The notes under the pieces were generated by a model. That model worked only from the letters and a program-made list of their open reading frames with translations. It was not told the origin of the DNA and did no database searches. 41,912 nucleotides of DNA from Isosphaeraceae bacterium (GTDB lineage: Bacteria > Planctomycetota > Planctomycetia > Isosphaerales > Isosphaeraceae). The translations under genes were made by a program, and so were the position numbers. Shown here one piece after another: positions 9,721 to 17,862 of the stretch (position 1 is its first letter; each line of letters opens with the position of its first letter). The stretch lies in the NCBI GenBank assembly GCA_021324445.1, contig JAJPJC010000418.1:1-41912 (forward strand). The letters run 5' to 3'.

Positions 9721-11157
9721 TCATTGCCAATCCAGGAGGTCCGAAGCGCGGAAGCCGGGGAGGTTCGCCGGCATCCCTGGGACGGAGACTCGGTCCGCCT
9801 CGCGGCGGAGGTCCTCGACCCGGGCGCCGGCCTGGCGGGCGGCCTGTTCGAGGCGGTCGAGCTCGGCCAGGGCCCGGCGCTGGCTCCGGGCTCGCTCGGC
9901 CAGCTCGCCGGTGGTGCGGACGAGTCCATCATACTGGAGGATCACGCGCTGCGCGCGGGGAGTCTGGAGCACGAGCAGGATGGTGGCGCAGAGCGTCGCG
10001 GCCAGAAGTTCTCGCAGACGAGGGGGCTCGAGGGTCCGGGGCGGCTGTGACTGGGAACAGCCGGACCACCAGCCGGCGGCGAACAGGACCGCCCCGAGCT
10101 GAGGAACCGCGTCGTACCAGCCCAGGGTCCGGAGGTTGTCGAAGGTCGTCTCGGTGCCCCTGACGGCGAAGATCATCGCGAAGTTGGCGACGACCAGGAC
10201 GGCCCCAGCCGCTTCGAGCGGGCGGACGTCGAGTCCCGGCCTGGCCGGATCGGGCCGGCGTCGCGACCGGATCCAGACTCCCGCCAGGATCGCGACCAGC
10301 ACGAGGGCCTGCCCGGGTGTCGTGGCCGCGTCCAGGCCGAGGTTATTCAAGACCAGGGCTTCACAGACCGCCTGGGCCGTGTGGGCCACCGCGGGCTCGA
10401 GTCGGTCCAGGTTGCGGAGCGACCACCCGGCGCGTCCGAGGGGGGACGTCGCGGCGGTCGCGGACCCGGTGACGATCGCGGTGGCCAGCGAGGCCGCCAG
10501 GGGGAGTGCCGCCGCCCATCGGCACCGTCGGCGGCCGTCGGCCCAGAGGTAGGCCGATCCGACCGGGCCGGCCGTGTAACCGGCCGACCAGAAGAGCGGA
10601 GCGGCCACCGCCGCGACCAGGCCGCAGCCCAGCATCCACCAGGAGCCGCGCGCCCGCCAGGCCTGCAGCGCCGCCAGCATGGTCAGGATCATCGTCCCGG
10701 CCGCCAGCGCCTGGCCGGCCGCGTACCACAGCACGGCTGGGCCCAAGACGCTCGACAGACCAACCGCCGCCATCGCGATCAGCCCCCGCGCCGCGCGGCC
10801 GGTCTCCCAGGCGACCAGGTGCCCGGCCATCGCCATCGCCAGCACCAGCGTCGCGTAACCCGCCCAGCCCAGGACCGCCGGGACGGCCTCGAGTGAGCCG
10901 GCCAACCGCGCCAGGAGGTGCGTCTCGAGCAGGAACAACGGGGCGACGTGCGCATTATGGGGCGTCCACCAGGAATGCCCCAGCGCTTCGGCTGACCGGC
11001 TCCGGGCCAGGTAGACGAAATCGTCCAGCCGGAGGAAATGCCAGCGGAGCGGGACTCCCCAGAGCCACAGGGGCGTCAGACAGAAACCGAGCGCGACCAG
11101 CACCGAGAGCACCCAGGGCACGAGCCCTCCGCGCTCGACGCGAATGAGTTGGGTCAT
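9721..11157 (-). CDS. Polytopic membrane protein, GT-C glycosyltransferase-like, paralogue B
   Basis: At 478 residues with about nine hydrophobic helices, this is the upstream partner of the tandem pair. It has the same ordered landmarks: RLDDFVYLARS then PHNAHVAPLFLLE in the first external loop, LWYAAGQALAAGTMILTML, AGPVGSAYLWADGRRRCRWA, WYDAVPQLGAVLFAAGWWSG. The soluble tail is shorter and coiled-coil-like (ELAERARSQRRALAELDRLEQAA). As in its paralogue, the acidic pair in loop 1 suggests a GT-C fold acting on the outer face of the cytoplasmic membrane; donor and acceptor are unknown. ATG at 11157 follows a GGGGG run. It diverges from the lipoprotein/pseudopilin cluster, sharing a 219-base intergenic region. 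Confidence 0.75.
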   Translation of the reverse strand: MTQLIRVERGGLVPWVLSVLVALGFCLTPLWLWGVPLRWHFLRLDDFVYLARSRSAEALGHSWWTPHNAHVAPLFLLETHLLARLAGSLEAVPAVLGWAGYATLVLAMAMAGHLVAWETGRAARGLIAMAAVGLSSVLGPAVLWYAAGQALAAGTMILTMLAALQAWRARGSWWMLGCGLVAAVAAPLFWSAGYTAGPVGSAYLWADGRRRCRWAAALPLAASLATAIVTGSATAATSPLGRAGWSLRNLDRLEPAVAHTAQAVCEALVLNNLGLDAATTPGQALVLVAILAGVWIRSRRRPDPARPGLDVRPLEAAGAVLVVANFAMIFAVRGTETTFDNLRTLGWYDAVPQLGAVLFAAGWWSGCSQSQPPRTLEPPRLRELLAATLCATILLVLQTPRAQRVILQYDGLVRTTGELAERARSQRRALAELDRLEQAARQAGARVEDLRREADRVSVPGMPANLPGFRASDLLDWQ

Positions 11158-11282
11158 CCCCCGATCGTAAGGGAAGCCGGGTCCTGACTCTACCCGGATG
11201 ACCCGGGTTTCTCCTGCGCTCCTGTGCTCCTTTCATCGATGGCGCCTGGTCGCCGGAATTTTTTGTGCTTGACTTTTTTTGG

Positions 11283-11311
11283 TTGACACGTTCCATCCTC
11301 GAGTTTAGGAT
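11283..11311 (+). promoter_or_regulatory. Strong candidate promoter of the lipoprotein-pseudopilin-C39 cluster
   Basis: TTGACA (11283-11288), exactly 17 bases, then TAGGAT (11306-11311), in a locally AT-rich stretch with T-runs just upstream. It lies about 65 bases before the lipoprotein ATG at 11377. The -35 is a perfect sigma-70 consensus, rare in this GC-rich window. Confidence 0.55.
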
Positions 11312-11376
11312 TGCCGCTCATAAGGGGTCGAGGTCGGCCCGTTCATCTCCTGCAAAGGCGTCCCCAAGGTGTCGAG

Positions 11377-12442
11377 ATGGGACGTGCGAACTGGATCCTA
11401 TCACTGGTGCTCGTGGCTCCTGGCTGCTCGGAATCGACTTCCGATCAGGAGATCGTGGCCATCCTTGCCCAACCTGCCGATTTTTCAGGGGGGGGGGGGC
11501 GGTGGACGTAACTCTATTGTAGAACACGATTTCGGGCTAGTCCTATCCCGCGGTCAGGTCTTGCACCACGAATTCACCTTCACCAATTCGACTCAGCAGC
11601 CAATCCGGCTGACGGGCACTGCAGCGCTGACCCCTTGCTGCTCACAGGTTGGTCCGGTCTCGAAGGAGGTACTCCCTCCCGGTGGGCAGTGCCAGATCCC
11701 CGTGTCTCTCAAGGTTGGCGCGGGTGAGACCGGCAAGAAGCGCGTCGGCTCCGTGATTCAAACCGACAGTAAAGAGTGTCCGGCATTGACTTACGCCTTG
11801 CGTGCGACACTCCACCCCGAGTGGGAGGTCCGGGAACCGGTGGAGTCATTCCGAATTCTCTCCGTCGGCCGTGCGGGTCGCCGGGTGATGCAGATCGTTT
11901 GCCGCCGAGTGGCCGGAGAGGGCAGCACCCTTCCTGCGCACGTCGAGGCGGAATCGCCCCTGATCGCAAGATTCCTCGGCGAGCCCCGCGAGCAGGCGGA
12001 AGCGGACGGCCTGGTCTCGACCGTTCGGGATGTTGAAATCAGCTTGCCTTCGTCTTCCAAACCGGGTTCGCATCACAGCACCATCCGATTTCGCTGGACT
12101 GACGGAACGACCCGGGAAGAACTCCTTGCCTGGGAGGTTGTGCCTCCAGTCCGTGCGAGCCCGTCCAATCTGATCCTCAAGAGAGCGGAGCGGGGCATCC
12201 CGCAGTCGATCACGCTCCGCGCTTCGGATGGCCGTCCATTTCGGATCATCGGCGTGGCCCCACCGTCCTTGGTCACCGGCTCCGAGTTCAGCCAGGAGGC
12301 GAGTGCTACGCACACGCTCGAGCTTGGGATTGATCCGGACGGCGCGGCCCGCAAGAAGGATCCCAAGATCACGATCCACCTCGATCACCCCGATCAAGCG
12401 ACACTCTCCTTGAACATCTTCATGCTCCCCTCAGGAGACTGA
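11377..12442 (+). pseudogene. DUF1573-like lipoprotein, frame interrupted at a 12-G tract
   Basis: The C-terminal ~310 residues are DUF1573-like: HDFGLVLSRGQVLHHEFTF, NSTQQPIRLTG, then a paired cysteine TPCCSQVGP and VLPPGGQCQIPV, as in periplasmic proteins of this family in planctomycetes. In that frame no exported N-terminus is present. In the adjacent frame ATG at 11377 gives MGRANWILSLVLVAPGCSES, a short signal with a lipobox-like APGC (Cys17), and runs to AQPADFSGGGGR before stopping at 11511. The two frames meet at a run of 12 G (11488-11499); losing one G would fuse them into a 354-residue lipoprotein. The break is either a sequencing error, a real mutation, or a phase-variable switch. 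It ends four bases before the pseudopilin start. Confidence 0.65.
11488..11499 (+). repeat. Homopolymer of 12 G inside the lipoprotein gene
   Basis: Twelve consecutive G, flanked by TTTTTCA and CGGTGGACG. It sits exactly where the reading frame changes between the signal-peptide part and the DUF1573-like part. Tracts of this length slip readily during replication and are also a common place for base-calling errors. Confidence 0.95.
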
Positions 12443-12446
12443 GACC

Positions 12447-13484
12447 ATGAAAGGGCGCTGCAAGCAACGCGGCTTCACGCTCCTCGAGCTGCTGGTTGTC
12501 ATCGGGATCTTGTCGCTCCTGATGGCGTTCTTGCTCCCGGCCGTCCAATCGGCCCGCGAGGCGGCCCGCCGCGCGCGATGCCAGAACAACCTGCACCAGA
12601 TCGGGCTCGCCTTACAGGGCTACGAGAATGACTACCAGTGCTACCCCATCTGCACCACGAACATTTTTCGTTATCCCCATCCGACCGGGAATGAACCTGA
12701 TCCGGGCATGGTGTACTGCGGCGAGTTCTCAGTCCACGCCCGTCTGCTTCCCTACCTGGAACTTCGCCCGGTATACGACGCGATCAACTTTGCGACGGGC
12801 ACCTGGCCGCTTGACGTCCCGGGCATTGGAGCCCCTCCCGAGGCTGTGGCTCTCTTCCCATTCAACGCAACCGCTCAGACGGTGCGCGTGGAGACATTTC
12901 TCTGCCCTTCCGATGGCGGCCCCTTCGCCGGGACGGGGAACAACTACCGCGGCAATCTCGGATTGGGCCCGCTCAATAATACGGGGGCCGAGTTCCGCGA
13001 CAGCGGCAATGGGCTGATCAAGGAATTCGGCGGCCTGTCGCGCCCCGCCTCGGTGACCGACGGCTTGAGCCACACGGTGGCCTTCTCGGAGCGGCTGCGC
13101 GGCTCGGGACAACCCGGCGGTGTTCCCGAGCGCGACTTCTGGCCGATGCCGCCTCCGGTTGTCTCGGCCGATCAGCTCTTGCAGGCCTGCCAGATCGCCG
13201 CGCGGCCCGGGGCGGCGCCGACGTTCATCCTGGGCGGCCGATGGTGGTTCTGGCAGGGTCGGGAGCGGACCCTTTACACCCATACCCAGCAGCCCAATGG
13301 TCGCGTGCCTGATTGCCTCCTGCCCAGTGCCAGCTCCATTGGCATGGCGACGGCGCGGAGCTGGCACTTCGGCGGCGTCAATGCGCTGATGGGCGACGGC
13401 TCGACGCGGTTCGTCCAGGAAACGATCGACCTATCCGTGTGGCGTGGCTTGGGAACGCGCAACGGCGGCGAGCTCGTTGATTGA
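12447..13484 (+). CDS. DUF1559 domain protein with type IV pilin-like N-terminus
   Basis: A 345-residue protein. The N-terminus is a prepilin signal: basic leader, RGFTLLELLVVIGILSLL with the Glu5 of mature pilins, then QSAREAARRARCQNNLHQIG. A prepilin peptidase would cut before the Phe of GFTLLE and leave an N-terminal membrane helix. The C-terminal region has the H-X9-DG signature of this planctomycete-expanded family (HFGGVNALMGDGSTRFV). Function is not known; members are thought to be pseudopilin-like surface or periplasmic proteins. The start has an AGGAGA ribosome site, and only four bases separate it from the lipoprotein gene, so the two are surely co-transcribed. Several cysteines lie in the body. 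Such proteins are numerous in planctomycetes, so the neighbours are what make this copy interesting. Confidence 0.95.
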   Translation: MKGRCKQRGFTLLELLVVIGILSLLMAFLLPAVQSAREAARRARCQNNLHQIGLALQGYENDYQCYPICTTNIFRYPHPTGNEPDPGMVYCGEFSVHARLLPYLELRPVYDAINFATGTWPLDVPGIGAPPEAVALFPFNATAQTVRVETFLCPSDGGPFAGTGNNYRGNLGLGPLNNTGAEFRDSGNGLIKEFGGLSRPASVTDGLSHTVAFSERLRGSGQPGGVPERDFWPMPPPVVSADQLLQACQIAARPGAAPTFILGGRWWFWQGRERTLYTHTQQPNGRVPDCLLPSASSIGMATARSWHFGGVNALMGDGSTRFVQETIDLSVWRGLGTRNGGELVD

Positions 13485-13535
13485 GTGGAGCACCGACCTT
13501 TCTTTCCTACCACCCTGACCTGTTGGAGGTTTTCG

Positions 13536-14003
13536 ATGACACGCCTCACTGACGTCCGGAAGCTGGATTGCATCTCGGTTCTGCTCCTGGCCGCCGCTTT
13601 CGCATCGTTCTCAGCGGCCGTCATGCTCGCGGTCCGGCCGGTCGCCGCCGCGATTCCCGATCATCTTCTCGATCGTGTGCGCGGGGCCAACAACGGCCAA
13701 AATAGAACGTCACTGGGTTCCTGCTCGGCGATCAATGCCACTCCTCCGGCTGTGGCCTTCACCGCCTGTACCCAAGTCAATCAGACGTGCATCACCTGCG
13801 CCCAGGAGGCCAGCTACAAGGCTGGAGGCGGGGCGGGAAACTTCGATGTGAATAATCCGAACAACGTCAACTGCAATCCGAATGGAAATGGCAACACGGG
13901 AACCTGTACACTCGTCAACGGTATGCTCCAATGCAATGGAGGGGGACAATACAACTGCACCGTGAACGCGACCCAGTTCCCCACGCAGCCCCAGGGACCG
14001 TGA
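13536..14003 (+). CDS. Small exported protein with eight cysteines in the mature part
   Basis: A 155-residue protein. I start it at ATG 13536, preceded by TTGGAGG at ideal spacing; the frame is open 17 codons further up. Residues 1-39 form a signal peptide (hydrophobic ISVLLLAAAFASFSAAVMLA, end PVAAA). The mature part is N-, G- and T-rich with Cys at 63, 78, 85, 88, 113, 124, 133 and 141, including a CITC pair (85-88). An even number suggests four disulphides, so it is probably extracytoplasmic. RVRGAN follows the signal region. I do not recognise the family. It sits between the pseudopilin and a LolA-like protein, with a C39-peptidase-like protein two genes on, so it could be the cargo or a structural part of that system; this is inference. 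A GGG at 97-99 is not a convincing double-glycine leader. Confidence 0.7.
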   Translation: MTRLTDVRKLDCISVLLLAAAFASFSAAVMLAVRPVAAAIPDHLLDRVRGANNGQNRTSLGSCSAINATPPAVAFTACTQVNQTCITCAQEASYKAGGGAGNFDVNNPNNVNCNPNGNGNTGTCTLVNGMLQCNGGGQYNCTVNATQFPTQPQGP

Positions 14004-14132
14004 AGTCCAGATTGACGCGGTGGTTCTGGGGGCCTTGGTACCGCTTGAGTTCGCGCCTTGACCGCTTTCCTTGTCGGCATCCGTGTAACATCGAGGCTTC
14101 CGCGACAGCGCGTCGTTCGGGAGGTGTCGCCC

Positions 14133-15284
14133 ATGACCCCGATTCTGTTGGCCCTGGCCCTGACCGTTGCCGGCCAGACCGACCCCACGATCGACGGGCG
14201 GACACTCTTCGCCCTCTTCGAGAGGTATCATTCTGCGTTTCGTGATATCACGTTCTTGTACGAAGGCACGACCTCCCAGGTCGCCCGGACGGCCGGGAAA
14301 AATCCAGCGCCCGGAAATGCCTCACGATTCCAGGGCCTGTATGCCTATCGGAACGATGGGGCGACCCTGCTGGACGTCTTCGCCCAGGGTCAGGGAGATC
14401 GACCGGACAGCCGGGTCATTTCTGCAGTACTCCACCGCAAGCTGGAGATCCTCGATGCCTCGCCCGATCACCAACCCCCAGTACGTGATCGCATCCCCAC
14501 GACCGCCCCGGGGGGCCCAGGCTCATTGAGTCGACAGGACAGCCCTGAGCGGATCTTCCTCGCCTATTACTACCCGACACTGCGTGATCCAGCCGAGCAT
14601 GAGCTCGAGACTCAGGGCTGGGAGACTCTCAGTGGACACCGCTGCCTGAGAGTCCGGATGCTTCGGTATCCTCGGTCTGATCTCAAAGGATCGGTCGGCG
14701 GCTTGCCCTATATGAGGCTCTGGATCGATCTGGAACGTGACGGTTGTCCGCTCCGCTACGAACTCTATCGTGGTGACGACCTTGAAAGCCGGACCGAAAT
14801 CTCGGTGCTGCACCGCATGACTCTTCCAAGCGGCCGTGCCTTGTGGCTGCCCGCCGTCGGGAGAACGACGCAGTTCGTGGGGCAGGATGACAAGGGCGCG
14901 ATCATTCACACCCGGGATGCCGTCTATACCGAAGATCACTGGATCATGGTCGACACGGTGAAGTTTGATCAAGGGCTGAGCGACAGCTTCTTCTCGGTCA
15001 AGAAGCATGCCCTGGTTACGAGTGACGAGAGCCTGCGAAAGCTCCAGCGCGAGCTCGAGAAAGCGCCCAAGCCTTCCGTGAAGAAGCCGCCTGCTGACCC
15101 TGTGAGCCGTCAGAAACGGCTTGATGAGGCGCTGGCCGAGGCCGATCGCCAGGCGAAGCGTCTCGAGGCATCCTCCGCAGCCCGTTCCGGCGTCGGCTGG
15201 TTTGACGCGTTGTACGGTGGCCTTGGACTGCTCGGCTTACTCGCGATCGGTCTAGCCTCTCTTTGGTATTGGAAAAGCCGATGA
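14133..15284 (+). CDS. LolA-like exported protein with C-terminal membrane anchor
   Basis: 383 residues from ATG 14133, chosen because GGGAGGTGTCGCCC precedes it and a signal peptide (MTPILLALALTVAGQTD) begins there. The central region, about 20-300, has the pattern of planctomycete proteins related to LolA/LolB outer-membrane lipoprotein sorting: LFALFERYHSAFRDITFLYE, TLSGHRCLRVRMLRY, LWIDLERDGCPLRYELYR, and repeated long strands. A charged linker rich in K, A and E follows (about 300-355, SVKKPPADPVSRQKRLDEAL), then one helix (GGLGLLGLLAIGLASLWYW) and a basic KSR end. The likely topology is periplasmic body with a C-terminal anchor. The neighbouring pseudopilin, Cys-rich protein and C39-like protein suggest a shared role in export or surface assembly. 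The LolA link is from pattern only and is moderate. Confidence 0.7.
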   Translation: MTPILLALALTVAGQTDPTIDGRTLFALFERYHSAFRDITFLYEGTTSQVARTAGKNPAPGNASRFQGLYAYRNDGATLLDVFAQGQGDRPDSRVISAVLHRKLEILDASPDHQPPVRDRIPTTAPGGPGSLSRQDSPERIFLAYYYPTLRDPAEHELETQGWETLSGHRCLRVRMLRYPRSDLKGSVGGLPYMRLWIDLERDGCPLRYELYRGDDLESRTEISVLHRMTLPSGRALWLPAVGRTTQFVGQDDKGAIIHTRDAVYTEDHWIMVDTVKFDQGLSDSFFSVKKHALVTSDESLRKLQRELEKAPKPSVKKPPADPVSRQKRLDEALAEADRQAKRLEASSAARSGVGWFDALYGGLGLLGLLAIGLASLWYWKSR

Positions 15285-15315
15285 CTCGGATGAGGCTGAT
15301 CACCGGCTTGATGAG

Positions 15316-15888
15316 ATGGTCATCGGCTGGACGACGCCGACCCAATCTGATGACGGTCTTCCGCCAATCCGGTCGGTGGATTGCGGTACGCTTGCCCTCG
15401 ATCATCTGCTCCGCCTGGAAGGGCGACCAATCAGCCTCGATCGACTCGAAGCGGCGCTGGGCCCGCTCACCCCCGCCGCCGGCCCTTCGTTTCGCGGACT
15501 CCGTGCCGCGGCGCGCCGCGTTGGCCTCCGACTGGATGCTGTTGTCCTGCCCAAGAAGCAGTCCGCAATCAATGGTCCGGCATTGCTATTCGTCAAGAGC
15601 GGTCGGGAGGGTCATTTCATCGTGGTCCGCCCAGTCGGCCACACTGGTCGTCTGCTCCAGATCATCGATGGCGAGAGTTCTCCCGAAGTCGCCGACGCTG
15701 ACCGACTCTTCGACGCGCCAGGGTGGACTGGTCTGGCCTTGATTCCCCACAGGCCGAACTATCTCGGCCTTGGGGCAGGGAGCATCTCCGCGATCTGTGT
15801 GGTCGGGTTCCTCTTTCGGCGTTGGAGTCGGACACCAGGACGATCCGTCCAACGCCAATACGAGGTGTCGACGGCCGACCGGTCGTGA
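15316..15888 (+). CDS. Peptidase C39-like protein with C-terminal membrane helix
   Basis: A 190-residue protein beginning 31 bases after the LolA-like gene. It has the order of a C39 cysteine-protease domain: VDCGTLAL with Cys23, a middle segment SFRGLRAAARRVGLRLDAV, GREGHFIVVRPV with His100, and LLQIIDGE with Asp118, so the Cys-His-Asp triad is present. C39 domains normally have a Gln six residues before the Cys for the oxyanion hole; here that position is Pro17, so activity is uncertain. C39 domains cut double-glycine leaders during bacteriocin or peptide export, usually fused to an ABC transporter; no transporter is attached here. One helix near the end (GAGSISAICVVGFLF) and a basic tail follow. 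No signal peptide is visible, which leaves the topology open. Confidence 0.7.
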   Translation: MVIGWTTPTQSDDGLPPIRSVDCGTLALDHLLRLEGRPISLDRLEAALGPLTPAAGPSFRGLRAAARRVGLRLDAVVLPKKQSAINGPALLFVKSGREGHFIVVRPVGHTGRLLQIIDGESSPEVADADRLFDAPGWTGLALIPHRPNYLGLGAGSISAICVVGFLFRRWSRTPGRSVQRQYEVSTADRS

Positions 15889-15926
15889 TCAGCGTCTCGG
15901 GAGGATATCCTCCCAGCGGGAAACCG

Positions 15927-17723
15927 TCAACGAGCCGGGGACGGACTCCTGGCCGCGGCAGTCCCCGACTTCCCCGTCTCCTCGGCGGCCTGGGCGTATT
16001 CGGCCGGCTCGCTGGGTAGAGTGTATCGGTTCTCGATTGCCTGGCGGATCGCGGCGCGCGAGTCCTCCGGCGTCGCCCCGTGCTGCCGCTCGATCTGCTC
16101 GGCTTCGCCGGCCAGGTCGGCATCCTTGATCTTGCTGCGGAACCACTCCGAGTAATCGCCCTGGCGGAGGTGGTGCATCCAGGTCTCGTCATCGACCCCG
16201 TCGGCGAGCTGGAGGAACAGGTTGAGGTTCTGGGCGCGGAGGTTGAGCTTGCCCGCGGGGCCGCGGAAGAAGAAGCTGCGGTCCGGCCCGAGGTTCCCTT
16301 CGGCATACTTGCGGGAATGCCGCCTGCGCTCCGAGCGCGGTGGAATGCAGCGCACCCGGCTGGGAGGCTGCTGCGTCCGCCGCCACCAGGCCAGGACCTC
16401 GCGCGGCTCGAGCTGCATCCCCGCCGCGAGTGGCGGCGGGGGCTGGCCGACGGCCTGGCAGAAGGCACGGATCGTCCGATCGGGCGCGTCGCCGACGGCC
16501 AGGATCAGGTCGACGGCGGCCACGATCGCCCTGGCCACGCTCTCCGGGTGCACGGTGATGAAGACCATCCCTTCCAGTTGCTGAGGCAGGGTCACCGAGG
16601 ACGGGTGCCAGGTCGTCGGCAGCAGGTGATGCGCCTCGTCGACGACGAGCCAGTGGGGCCGGCCGGTCCGGGCCCGCATCTCCTGAAGCCGCGGCAGGAG
16701 ACCGTCGAAGAAGGCGGGGCGGTGCTCGATCGGGATGCCCACCAGGTTGACCACGGCGTTCTGCCGGGGCCTCGTCAGCAGCTCCAGCGCCGCCTCGACG
16801 GTCGGCGCCTGCTGGGGATCGCCCAGGACGACCGCTCCCTCGAGAGTCGAGTAATCGCCCTCCGGGTCGACCACCACGAACTGGTAGCCCGCTTCGGCCA
16901 GGCGCTCCAGCAGCCCGGTGGTGATCGTCGATTTCCCGCTGCCCGAGGTCCCGGCGACCAGGACGTTCAGCCCGTAGCAATCGAGGCTCGCGTCGGATCC
17001 GTCGTCGCGGGTCCCCAGCAGGATCGCGTGCCGGGTCAAGCACCGCGAGAGCCCCCGGAGATCATCGGCGAGGATCTGATCGATGAGCTCGGTGACGCCC
17101 CGTCCGTGCGTGCCGGCGGTGACGAGGTCCGCCCGCTCCTTCACCGTCGGCAGGGCATTGGCCGTGGCGGCCGAGAATTCACAGAGACTGAGGAAGGCAT
17201 GATCGTTCTCGGCGTCGCCGACGCCGGCGGTATTATGCGGGGAGAGGTTCAGCTCCTTGAGCGCGACGGCCAGGCCGGTCGCCTTGTTCACGCCCGAGGG
17301 GAGCACCATCACGGACCCCTTGTTGAAGATCACCTGCCACTCCAGGCCGAGCTCATGAATGGCCTCGAGGACGGCGCCCTGGTGCGGCTCCCGGGTGGCG
17401 ATGATCGATCGTCCCACCGACAGGGGCTGGACCCCGCGCTTTCGGATCGCGTCAATCAGCGCGGCCGGGGGCGGCTCGGCCAGCAGCTTCTCCTCGCGGC
17501 CGGCCGGCCGATAGAGCAACCCGCCATTCTCGGCGACCACGCGCTCGAAGAGGTCGACCTGGGGAAAAATCCCCAGCAGTTCGTCGAGCTCGCGCCCCGT
17601 GACCAGGATCAGCCGCCGGCCCGAGTCCCGCAGTCGCTCCAGGGCCGCCACGGTGGGACCATCCACCTGGCCGTCCTTGGCCAGGGTGCCGTCGTAGTCG
17701 GTCGCCAGCGCCAGGTATCGCAT
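15927..17723 (-). CDS. HAD phosphatase fused to HerA/DUF87-like ATPase
   Basis: 598 residues with two enzymes in one chain. Residues 1-215 form a Cof-type HAD hydrolase: DYDGT (nucleophile Asp9, acid Asp11), LVTGRE, Lys147 in GVNKATG, and GVGDAENDHAF (Asp170, Asp174). Residues about 245-450 form a P-loop ATPase with Walker A GTSGSGKST (258-266), VVVDPEGDY as in HerA/VirB4-type ATPases, and Walker B HWLVVDEAHH (Asp362, Glu363). The C-terminal ~150 residues are charged (RRRHSRKYAEGNLG, then a DDETWMHHLRQGDYSEWFR segment that resembles a small helical domain seen after HAD enzymes). Sugar phosphatases of the trehalose/sucrose type share this HAD fold. The substrate and the reason for the ATPase are unknown. 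It diverges from the ferritin-like gene, 139 bases apart. Confidence 0.85.
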   Translation of the reverse strand: MRYLALATDYDGTLAKDGQVDGPTVAALERLRDSGRRLILVTGRELDELLGIFPQVDLFERVVAENGGLLYRPAGREEKLLAEPPPAALIDAIRKRGVQPLSVGRSIIATREPHQGAVLEAIHELGLEWQVIFNKGSVMVLPSGVNKATGLAVALKELNLSPHNTAGVGDAENDHAFLSLCEFSAATANALPTVKERADLVTAGTHGRGVTELIDQILADDLRGLSRCLTRHAILLGTRDDGSDASLDCYGLNVLVAGTSGSGKSTITTGLLERLAEAGYQFVVVDPEGDYSTLEGAVVLGDPQQAPTVEAALELLTRPRQNAVVNLVGIPIEHRPAFFDGLLPRLQEMRARTGRPHWLVVDEAHHLLPTTWHPSSVTLPQQLEGMVFITVHPESVARAIVAAVDLILAVGDAPDRTIRAFCQAVGQPPPPLAAGMQLEPREVLAWWRRTQQPPSRVRCIPPRSERRRHSRKYAEGNLGPDRSFFFRGPAGKLNLRAQNLNLFLQLADGVDDETWMHHLRQGDYSEWFRSKIKDADLAGEAEQIERQHGATPEDSRAAIRQAIENRYTLPSEPAEYAQAAEETGKSGTAAARSPSPAR

Positions 17724-17862
17724 CCAGAACGCCCCATCCGGCCGAGGATTCCCGAACCCAGGTCACGCCGTCGCAAACTCCATGCCGGCCCAATGCCGCT
17801 GGCATGCCATTTGCCCGCAACATCCACCGGTGTTGTCCCAGGACCAACCACAGGAGAATCCC

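Noticed and set aside
13536..14003. Double-glycine bacteriocin precursor for the C39-like protein
   Set aside because: The N-terminus is a normal signal peptide; the GGG at residues 97-99 is too far in and has no leader helix before it.
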